Source: Spirochaetaceae bacterium
GTDB taxonomy: Bacteria > Spirochaetota > Spirochaetia > Treponematales > Breznakiellaceae
Direction of reading: 5' to 3'
DNA: 27,659 nt
NCBI GenBank assembly: GCA_031284645.1
Contig: JAITXS010000156.1
Span: 1 to 27,659, forward strand
Below the pieces are notes generated by a model. The model searched no databases and was not told the DNA's origin. It was given only the letters and a program-made list of their open reading frames with translations. This document shows, one piece after another, positions 8,559 to 14,975 of this stretch. The translations under genes and the position numbers were made by a program. Position 1 is the first letter of the stretch. Each line of letters opens with the position of its first letter.

Positions 8559-8597
8559 CCCCCTTGCGGGAGAACCCCGCAACGCCCCCATATCCCC
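8559..8597 (-). promoter_or_regulatory. G-rich structured leader before the lipoprotein gene
   Basis: The sense strand carries four G runs (8597-8594, 8589-8585, 8578-8575, 8563-8559) with spacers of 4, 6 and 11 bases, which fits a G-quadruplex pattern. It also holds a perfect 7-pair hairpin, TTGCGGG (8582-8576) with CCCGCAA (8570-8564). The last G run is the Shine-Dalgarno-like sequence of the lipoprotein gene, so either fold would affect translation. Function is inferred only. Confidence 0.4.
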
Positions 8598-8607
8598 TCC
8601 ACTATGT

Positions 8608-9351
8608 TTAATTATCTCCTGCCGGAAGCAGCTCTCCCTGAGGTTCAGCAGCTTCGTCCACAGGCGGCACAGCAATCTCTAAGGCGATAAGACGGCTCTG
8701 TGCAATAGGCATCCAGCTCTCATTATTTTTCCATTTATCAATAACATTCTGATATGCTTCTTTTGCCGAATCAATTTTATTTTGCTGCTCGTAAAGCCGA
8801 CCCCTTGAAAATTCCGCATGAGCACCTTGGGGAAAATCAGGATAAGCGGCAGCCTTGACGTAATATTCAATCGCGTTATCAATATTGCCCCTTTCTTCCG
8901 CCGCTACCGCTGCGTTAAAGTACGATATCGGGGCAAGATAACTCTCTTTGCCTGTTTCGGCAGACTTACGGTAAGCATTTTCCGCGCCTTCCCAATCCAA
9001 TCTTTCGCTATATATGCCGGCTAAGACAGACCATGCCTTAGCAGCCGGATAAGCTGAATATTGAGCCGCAAATTTTCCAAGATCCCGTATATAAAGCTCC
9101 ATAGTATCGCTATTTTCACTATTATCCCCCGGTGCTTGCCCCCCGGTATCAACGCTGATAAGTTTTTCATATCGTGGAAGAAGTGTTTCATCCAAAATTT
9201 GTATCGCCTTTTTATTACGGGATTCAAGAATCAGCATAGCAACAACAAAAGCGAGACAGGCAATCACTATGATTACTATGCAAAGAAAAATGAGCCTTCT
9301 TTTCTTTTCGATAAATCCTGATAGACTACCTGCTATTTTCTCATTATTCAT
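8608..9351 (-). CDS. Membrane-anchored TPR-like protein
   Basis: This 247-residue protein has a short cytoplasmic, lysine-rich N-terminus, one transmembrane helix (about 19-42) and a helical region facing outward. Three helix-pair repeats resemble TPRs, for example SVLAGIYSERLDWEGAENAY, NAAVAAEERGNIDNAIEYYV and SRGRLYEQQNKIDSAKEAY. The layout resembles YfgM-like or BamD-like envelope scaffolds, but no specific family is recognised. The chosen start is ATG 9351 with AGAGGG in front; an earlier in-frame TTG at 9384 is possible but has no better site. It begins 39 bases after the regulator gene and ends 57 bases before the lipoprotein's presumed ATC, so the three probably share a transcript. It likely scaffolds a protein assembly at the inner membrane. 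Confidence 0.75.
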   Translation of the reverse strand: MNNEKIAGSLSGFIEKKRRLIFLCIVIIVIACLAFVVAMLILESRNKKAIQILDETLLPRYEKLISVDTGGQAPGDNSENSDTMELYIRDLGKFAAQYSAYPAAKAWSVLAGIYSERLDWEGAENAYRKSAETGKESYLAPISYFNAAVAAEERGNIDNAIEYYVKAAAYPDFPQGAHAEFSRGRLYEQQNKIDSAKEAYQNVIDKWKNNESWMPIAQSRLIALEIAVPPVDEAAEPQGELLPAGDN

Positions 9352-9390
9352 ATATTCCCTCTTTAAATGATAGCTCTGTTCCAATCCTTG

Positions 9391-10257
9391 TCACGTTTTA
9401 GAACAGCTTCTTATCTGTAAATCTTTTATAAGTTTAGATAGATAGGTTCGCTGAATTCCCAGCATTTTTGCCGCAGCTGTCTGATTCCCTCTCGCCGTTT
9501 CTAAAACCTTTTCCAGAAAAAACGCTTTAAACGCATTGACAGCCCTTTTTAAATCGTACCCACCCTCCCCTATCTTGCTGTAATAAGCGCTTTCATTATA
9601 AACAAAAAGATCTTTCTTGTAAATAAGAGGCGCATCACTGTTCAAAGAAGCCCGCTCAACCATATTTCGCAGTTCCCGAACATTGCCGTTCCAGGGATGG
9701 GCAATCAATGCCTCTTGCGCCTCACCATCGAAATCTCCGATATCTTTTTTTATCTCAAATGCAAAATTTTTCAAAAAATAAGACGCAAGCGTAAGGATAT
9801 CCTCTTTCCTGTCCCGTAAAGGTGGTATAAAAATCGGAAGAACATTCAGTTTATAATAAAGTTCCCGTAAAAAAGCGCCTTCTGCTATCATTTGTTCGAT
9901 ATCGTGTTTTGTTGAGCTTATAATCCGTATATCTCCGGATTTTTTTTTAAATGCATCAAGAAGCGCCTGTTGCCTCAGCAAGGTCAAACAGGAAATTTCA
10001 TCAAAAAAAACAGTAAGTGTGCCGTGGAAAAGGTCTAAAAAATCAGTATCTTCTTTTAGGCAATTTATATGAACAAATTTTTGTTCACTCCGTTTGCTTT
10101 TTGAATAAATGTACCGAGCAAAAAGCTCTTTACCAACACCAGCTTCACCTAAAAGAAAAACCGGCGAATCTGTTTGAGCAATACGAGCGGCGATGTCCAA
10201 TTTTTCTTTCATTACCGGACTTTCGGCAATCAAACTTTGAAAAATAGACACCACCAC
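9391..10257 (-). CDS. NtrC-family AAA+ regulator lacking the GAFTGA loop, with Fis-type HTH
   Basis: This 288-residue protein begins directly with an NtrC-type AAA+ domain, without a receiver or sensor domain. Walker A is GEAGVGKE (37-44), Walker B VFFDEI (83-88), the arginine-finger segment is FLRELYYKLNVLPIFIPPLR (about 129-148), and sensor II is GNVRELRN (191-198). A Fis-like helix-turn-helix covers about 238-280 (GNQTAAAKMLGIQRTYLSKL). From the Asn-Cys at 65-66 to the Walker B Asp-Glu is only about 20 residues. Sigma-54 activators have about 44 there, including the GAFTGA loop that touches sigma-54. It is therefore unlikely to activate sigma-54 polymerase and may act as a classical DNA-binding regulator, as TyrR does. 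The start is GTG 10257 or 10254, fixed by a TGA immediately upstream and served by AAGGGG. It begins 14 bases after rpsA. Confidence 0.85.
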   Translation of the reverse strand: MVVSIFQSLIAESPVMKEKLDIAARIAQTDSPVFLLGEAGVGKELFARYIYSKSKRSEQKFVHINCLKEDTDFLDLFHGTLTVFFDEISCLTLLRQQALLDAFKKKSGDIRIISSTKHDIEQMIAEGAFLRELYYKLNVLPIFIPPLRDRKEDILTLASYFLKNFAFEIKKDIGDFDGEAQEALIAHPWNGNVRELRNMVERASLNSDAPLIYKKDLFVYNESAYYSKIGEGGYDLKRAVNAFKAFFLEKVLETARGNQTAAAKMLGIQRTYLSKLIKDLQIRSCSKT

Positions 10258-10271
10258 TCATCGTTCCCCTT

Positions 10272-12005
10272 TTATGATGAGCTTTTTGACTTTAAGGCAT
10301 CGCCCAAGGTAAATGTTGAGCCGTCAGACTCTTCCTCTGCCATATAACGGGATATTTCATCGCGTTCCATTTTTCTATGATAGTCCCGCAGAGAAAACGC
10401 AAGTTTTTGTTTATCCGGTTGAAGTTCCAGTACAAGCGCCTTGATAGCATCGCCGCACTTATAGTTTTTAAGAATTTCATCAGGGTCTTCATCTTTTTTT
10501 TGTACCAAATTTGATTTATGGATAAGACCTTCAATACCGTCCGCAACTTTCACAAAAAGACCGAATTCAGTAACGGATGAAACTTCTCCCTCTACGATGG
10601 AGCCTATTTTATACATTTCTGCAAAATTTTTCCAGGGATCTTTGGTAAGTTGTTTTATTCCGAGTTTAATATTTCTGTTTTTTCCGTCAGCTTGAATAAC
10701 AACAACATCAATCTCATCGCCTACCTTAAATTCCTTTCCGATATGTTTCGCCCTTTTTGTCCAGGAAAGATCATCACTGTGCAGAAAACCGTCAATCCCT
10801 TCTTCAAGCTCAATAAATGCACCGGAACCGGTCAGTTTTACAAGTTTTCGCCTAAGCTTTGTGCCGACAGGATATTTTTCCTCAATATCATCCCAAGGAT
10901 TTTCCGTGACCTGCTTTAATCCCAGGGAAACACGACCTGCCTGCAGATCGTAGCCTAAAATCATACATTCAACCAAATCACCGATTTTAAGCAGCTCACT
11001 GGGTTTTTGTACTTTTCTAATCCATGAAAATTCGGAAATATGGGCAAGGCCTTCAATTCCTTCCTGAAGCTCAATAAACGCGCCGAACTCGGTAATTTTC
11101 GTTACTTTGCCTTTAACAACATCATTTACATGATAGCTGTCCTCAAAGTGTACCCAAGGATCATCGCTAAAATGTTTTAATGAAAGATTAATGCGCTTTG
11201 CATCCGGCTCAATCCGGAGGATTTTTACTTTTATCTTTTGTCCTTTTTTGACAAAATCTTTCGGACGGATCACATGGCCCCAACTCATATCGTTAATGTG
11301 TAAAAGGCCGTCAAAACCGCCGATATCAACAAAAGCACCGAAAGAAGTAAAGGATTTAACAATCCCGTCTATTTCCGCGCCGATTTCCGTATTTTTAAAG
11401 AATTCTTCACGTTTTTTCTCGATTTCTTCTTCCAGAAACTTACGGCGGTTGACAACGACATTAACCTTACTGTCGGAATAGAGACGTTCAACATACATGG
11501 TAACATTTTTGCCGATCATGACTTCCGGCTTTTCAACACGGTAAATATCGGCTTGGCTGATTGGCATAAAAGCGCTGATACCACCGCCTAAATTAAGCTC
11601 AAAACCGCCTTTTACAAGCTTCTCTATCTTCCCGTCAACCGGTGTATGATCGGTAAAAGCTGTCTTTAAGAGTTTCCAGAGGAGTTTTTCATCTGCTTTT
11701 TGCTTTGAAACAATAAGCTCCCCGTACTTATTCTCTTTGGTAACGAGTATGACTTGAACTTCATCCCCTATTTTAGGGACCTCACGGAATTCACTCAGGG
11801 GGATCTTTCCCTCGGACTTATAACCGACATCCACAAACACCTGATCAGATGCTACCTGAACAACCCTGCCGCTTACTAACTGGCCCTCTTCCAACCGCCC
11901 AAGAGATTTTAAAAATTCCTCTTGCAATTGTATCTGGTTTTCGCCATTCGAAGTCGACGGCTCCTTTCCGATTGGCTCTTCCAATCCCACTTCCGACTTA
12001 GCCAT
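10272..12005 (-). CDS. rpsA: 30S ribosomal protein S1
   Basis: This 577-residue protein contains six S1 RNA-binding (OB-fold) domains, at about 38-103, 118-188, 207-277, 293-364, 379-452 and 466-541. The third to sixth are the most regular, with the SFGAFVDIGGFDGLLHINDM pattern and its variants. S1 recruits mRNA to the 30S subunit and helps unfold structured leaders. The length compares with 557 in E. coli. A Ser-rich, charged tail follows domain six. The ATG is at 12005, three bases after the cmk stop. The cmk-rpsA pair is conserved in many bacteria; I recall the two being fused into one protein in T. pallidum, whereas here they are separate. Confidence 0.97.
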   Translation of the reverse strand: MAKSEVGLEEPIGKEPSTSNGENQIQLQEEFLKSLGRLEEGQLVSGRVVQVASDQVFVDVGYKSEGKIPLSEFREVPKIGDEVQVILVTKENKYGELIVSKQKADEKLLWKLLKTAFTDHTPVDGKIEKLVKGGFELNLGGGISAFMPISQADIYRVEKPEVMIGKNVTMYVERLYSDSKVNVVVNRRKFLEEEIEKKREEFFKNTEIGAEIDGIVKSFTSFGAFVDIGGFDGLLHINDMSWGHVIRPKDFVKKGQKIKVKILRIEPDAKRINLSLKHFSDDPWVHFEDSYHVNDVVKGKVTKITEFGAFIELQEGIEGLAHISEFSWIRKVQKPSELLKIGDLVECMILGYDLQAGRVSLGLKQVTENPWDDIEEKYPVGTKLRRKLVKLTGSGAFIELEEGIDGFLHSDDLSWTKRAKHIGKEFKVGDEIDVVVIQADGKNRNIKLGIKQLTKDPWKNFAEMYKIGSIVEGEVSSVTEFGLFVKVADGIEGLIHKSNLVQKKDEDPDEILKNYKCGDAIKALVLELQPDKQKLAFSLRDYHRKMERDEISRYMAEEESDGSTFTLGDALKSKSSS

Positions 12006-12008
12006 AGT

Positions 12009-12647
12009 TTATCCTTTGCGTTTTATACTACCTATTAATTTCTCATAACTTTGCTCAAGCGTCAAGAGTGATGTGTCAATAGAGCAAACGCCCTCCCCTA
12101 TTTTAAGACTGCCTTCCACTTTAGATCTGTCATTTTGATCCCGTTCTTCGATAGATTTTTTTATTTCCTCAAGACTGAGGTTTGATACCCCTTGCGTAAA
12201 ACGCCGCTTTGCTCTTGTTTCAGAAGAAGCGTCAAGGTAGAATCTATACTGCGTATCGGGAAAAACCACCGTAGTCATGTCTCTTCCCTCAACCACAATA
12301 TCACGGTTTCCCGCGATCTTTTTGATGAGCGCGTTGACAATATGACGGACAGCGACAATCGAAGAAAGCACCGAAACATATTTGTCAATTTCATCGTTAT
12401 GAAGAAAAGGCGTAACATCTTCATCGTTAAGAAAAACGGTGTCTTTCCGGTAATCCAGTGCAGCTTTTTTCGCAAAAAAGAGAATGTCTTGTTCATTGTG
12501 TACATCAATCCCGGCCCTAAGACACCCAAAAGTGATGGCACGATAAAGATTTCCCGAGTTTATATAGGTATATCCTTCCCGCTCTGCCAAAAGTTTAGCT
12601 ATTGTGCTCTTTCCGGAACCGGCAGGCCCGTCAATTGCAATTACCAT
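12009..12647 (-). CDS. cmk: Cytidylate kinase
   Basis: This enzyme phosphorylates CMP and dCMP with ATP in pyrimidine nucleotide metabolism. The 212 residues start with the P-loop GPAGSGKST (7-15). The NMP-binding part contains INSGNLYRAI, and the family segment EGRDMTTVVFPDTQYRFYLD is followed by the arginine-rich KRRF and IEERDQNDRSK lid. It is slightly shorter than the E. coli enzyme (227). The ATG at 12647 follows an AAGGTAG about ten bases upstream. It heads the minus-strand run cmk-rpsA-regulator-TPR-lipoprotein and is divergent from the LysM gene. No convincing promoter was seen in front of it. Confidence 0.95.
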   Translation of the reverse strand: MVIAIDGPAGSGKSTIAKLLAEREGYTYINSGNLYRAITFGCLRAGIDVHNEQDILFFAKKAALDYRKDTVFLNDEDVTPFLHNDEIDKYVSVLSSIVAVRHIVNALIKKIAGNRDIVVEGRDMTTVVFPDTQYRFYLDASSETRAKRRFTQGVSNLSLEEIKKSIEERDQNDRSKVEGSLKIGEGVCSIDTSLLTLEQSYEKLIGSIKRKG

Positions 12648-12778
12648 ATATATAGTCTACCTTACCCGTTTTAAAAAGTCTACCCGCCACCGCGAAACAT
12701 CAGAAATCTCAGTTTTTGAAAAATTATCAAGTTCACACTCATCATTTGACAGTCCAAAAGAGAAATAAATGATATTTC

Positions 12779-12836
12779 ATTCTTTGGGCTTACCCTTCGA
12801 TGGTTTTTAAAAATGAAAATTCTTGGGGCTTACCCT
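12779..12836. repeat. Pair of 18-bp direct repeats, 40-bp period
   Basis: ATTCTTTGGGCTTACCCT (12779-12796) recurs as ATTCTTGGGGCTTACCCT (12819-12836), 17 of 18 identical. The period is exactly 40 bases, close to four helical turns. The pair sits in the 236-base divergent region between cmk and the LysM gene, just upstream of the latter's promoter. Paired operator sites are a reasonable guess. No other copy was noticed in the window. Confidence 0.6.
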
Positions 12837-12846
12837 GCCGCAGTAC

Positions 12847-12875
12847 TTGGAATTTTAAAAGTAATTTTATATAAT
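12847..12875 (+). promoter_or_regulatory. Sigma-70 promoter for the LysM gene
   Basis: TTGGAA (12847-12852) is followed after 17 bases by a perfect TATAAT (12870-12875). The predicted start of transcription is about 12882, two bases before the LysM ATG at 12884, so the mRNA would be leaderless. Confidence 0.65.
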
Positions 12876-12883
12876 ATTCTATT

Positions 12884-13762
12884 ATGAAACAAACAGTTTT
12901 CTTTTTTTTAACGTTTTTTTTATGTGTGGGCCTTTGGGCGCAGACTGATGATACAAGTTTTCCTTCTTCGGATGGTGATTCCCCGTCTTCGGCAGACAGT
13001 TCGGCCGTTTCAGGCTCAACGGACATTTCCGCTACGCCTGAAGAGGCACCGGAAGCAGATTCTGCTGAACGCGCTATTCCTGCACAAACGCCCTCAGAAG
13101 AGCCGAAAGCGAGTTATGCGGTTCTGCATAATGAGTTTTATGAAACAAGCCTTAAAGAGCGGAATGCGGCAAAACTCGCGCTTGAAGCGGGAAATTATGA
13201 TGAGGCCCTATTGCATTCTTCGGAAGCGGAACGTAATGCGCTGCTTTCAAATACTTATGTAGAAAAGAAGCTTCTCCTTGCGCGGATAAATAAAGAGATT
13301 GCGGAAGCGGCGAAGCGTCTGAGCTGGGCGAAAAATGCGGATGCAGAGAAATACTATCCGGATGAGCTTAGCGCGGCGGAAGGACACTATAATGCGGCGA
13401 CAGATGCGAGGGACAATGAGGATTGGGACACGGCCATTGAAAACGCGCGCGCTGTCCTGGATGATCTTGCTGCGGTTATCGCTCCGCCGAAAAAAGATGC
13501 GCCCCCGCCTGATATGCCGCCGAATCCCAACAAGTACGTGGTCCGTGCATGGGACAAGTTTGGTGATTGTTTCTGGAATATCGCAAAGTGGTTTTATAAC
13601 GACCCCTGGAAATGGCCTATATTGTACAAAGCAAACAAAGATAAACTCCCCAACCCGAATAATCCGGACTTGATTACAGTGGATACTATTATTGATATTC
13701 CCAACCTGGGTAATGAGAACAGAGTGGGGATGTACGATACCGGCAGTTCGTATATGAGATGA
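12884..13762 (+). CDS. Secreted LysM-domain protein
   Basis: This 292-residue exported protein has a signal peptide (1-19) ending LWA before Gln. A low-complexity Ser/Asp/Glu/Pro segment covers about 21-75. Next comes an alanine-rich helical region (about 80-198) with two short TPR-like helix pairs. A proline spacer (PPKKDAPPPDMPP) and a C-terminal LysM domain follow (about 217-274: KYVVRAWDKFGDCFWNIAKW, then YKANKDKLPNPNNPDLI). LysM binds peptidoglycan, so the protein probably sits at the cell wall in the periplasm. The unusual DCFWNIA form of the motif is common in treponeme LysM proteins as I remember them. No ribosome binding site precedes the ATG and a promoter lies directly in front. 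The stop overlaps thiI by 4 bases, so the two are translationally coupled. Confidence 0.9.
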   Translation: MKQTVFFFLTFFLCVGLWAQTDDTSFPSSDGDSPSSADSSAVSGSTDISATPEEAPEADSAERAIPAQTPSEEPKASYAVLHNEFYETSLKERNAAKLALEAGNYDEALLHSSEAERNALLSNTYVEKKLLLARINKEIAEAAKRLSWAKNADAEKYYPDELSAAEGHYNAATDARDNEDWDTAIENARAVLDDLAAVIAPPKKDAPPPDMPPNPNKYVVRAWDKFGDCFWNIAKWFYNDPWKWPILYKANKDKLPNPNNPDLITVDTIIDIPNLGNENRVGMYDTGSSYMR

Positions 13763-14934
13763 CATATCTTGTTAAACTGGGAGAGCTTTCTTTAAAAGGC
13801 GGGAACAAGGCCGGCTTTGAAAAAATTCTTGCCCGTAACCTTGTCGCTCTCTTAAAGGGGAGCGGCGCTTCTATCGTTTCCCATGACGGGCGTTTTTATA
13901 TACACTGCGAAGATTATGCAGTCAATCATGTTGAAAACGCCCTTTCTCATCTTGCCGGTATCACCGGCTGGGCACAGGCCAGAAAGTGTGAAAAAGAAAT
14001 TAACACGGTGCTTGCCGCCTGTGTGGATGAAGCGTCTTTGTGTTTTGAACAGGGGGCGCGTTCTTTTAAAGTTGAATCGAGGAGGACGGATAAAAGCTTC
14101 CCGCTTCGCTCTTATGCCCTGAATTGTCAGGCAGGAGATGCGATTTGCAAAACGTTTCCCTCTTTTAAGGTTGATGTCCATCATCCTGATGTCATTATTC
14201 GAGTTGAAATTCGGGAAAAAGCTTTTATTTACGGCTATGAAAAAAAAGGGCTTCGCGGACTTCCGGTCGGAAGCGCCGGACGCGGTCTTCTTTTATTATC
14301 CGGCGGCATAGACTCGCCTGTTGCGGGCTTCCTGATGACGCTTCGCGGAATGAGCCTGAACGCTGTTTATTTTCACGCTTACCCGTACACATCGGATGAG
14401 GCAAACAGGAAAGTTATCAAACTTGCAGAGATTCTATCCCCTTTTTCACTTGGTTTAAAACTCTTTATGCTGAATTTTGCCGACATTGAGCGGCGTATTC
14501 AGGAAAAAGCCCCTGCATCTTGGGCAACAGTACTGCTCCGTATGGCCATGATGGAAGCCTCCTCAATACTGGCGCGCCGGAACAAATGCAAGGCGCTTAT
14601 TACCGGTGAAAGCCTTTCCCAAGTGGCAAGTCAGACCAGTGAAAATATATACTGCGCCCAAAGCCGCGCTTCATTTCCTGTATTCCGTCCCCTTATCGGC
14701 ACGGACAAAGAAGATATTACCAAAAAAGCCATTGCGATTGGAACATATGAAACATCAATTTTGCCTTTTCAGGATTGCTGTGCCCTTTTTAGTCCGCAAC
14801 ATCCGGTCTTACACGCCTCAATACCCCAAGCACGTGAACTTTATGAAAGCCTTGATTTAGCTCCCCTTATAAGTGAAGCAATAAAAAATAAAGAAGTTCA
14901 CAAACTCTTCCGGCGTTTTGAAGCAAGCAAATAA
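13759..14934 (+). CDS. thiI: tRNA 4-thiouridine synthase ThiI (no rhodanese domain)
   Basis: ThiI adenylates U8 of tRNA for 4-thiouridine formation and, in some bacteria, takes part in thiazole synthesis for thiamine. The 391-residue protein has an N-terminal ferredoxin-like/THUMP region (about 60-165) and an ATP pyrophosphatase domain with the PP-loop SGGIDSP (181-187). Near the end is the family segment LPFQDCCALFSP, with cysteines 340 and 341. It lacks the C-terminal rhodanese domain of the E. coli enzyme, as in Bacillus-type proteins, so a separate sulfur donor such as a cysteine desulfurase must deliver sulfur. The ATG at 13759 overlaps the LysM stop as ATGA and has little ribosome binding site, consistent with coupling. 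It converges on the macroglobulin gene. Confidence 0.95.
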   Translation: MTYLVKLGELSLKGGNKAGFEKILARNLVALLKGSGASIVSHDGRFYIHCEDYAVNHVENALSHLAGITGWAQARKCEKEINTVLAACVDEASLCFEQGARSFKVESRRTDKSFPLRSYALNCQAGDAICKTFPSFKVDVHHPDVIIRVEIREKAFIYGYEKKGLRGLPVGSAGRGLLLLSGGIDSPVAGFLMTLRGMSLNAVYFHAYPYTSDEANRKVIKLAEILSPFSLGLKLFMLNFADIERRIQEKAPASWATVLLRMAMMEASSILARRNKCKALITGESLSQVASQTSENIYCAQSRASFPVFRPLIGTDKEDITKKAIAIGTYETSILPFQDCCALFSPQHPVLHASIPQARELYESLDLAPLISEAIKNKEVHKLFRRFEASK

Positions 14935-14950
14935 AAATTTTTTAGGCTTG
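14924..14950. terminator. Possible bidirectional terminator between thiI and the macroglobulin gene
   Basis: CAAGC (14924-14928) and GCTTG (14946-14950) can pair around an A-run/T-run core in the 41-base convergent gap. The GC part of the stem is short and the fold is imperfect, so this is weak. Confidence 0.25.
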
Positions 14951-14975
14951 TTTGAAACCGGAGAGCGTAACTCCC

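Noticed and set aside
13247..13765. 172-codon minus-strand ORF opposite the LysM gene
   Set aside because: It is a shadow of a clearly coding frame with signal peptide and LysM domain.
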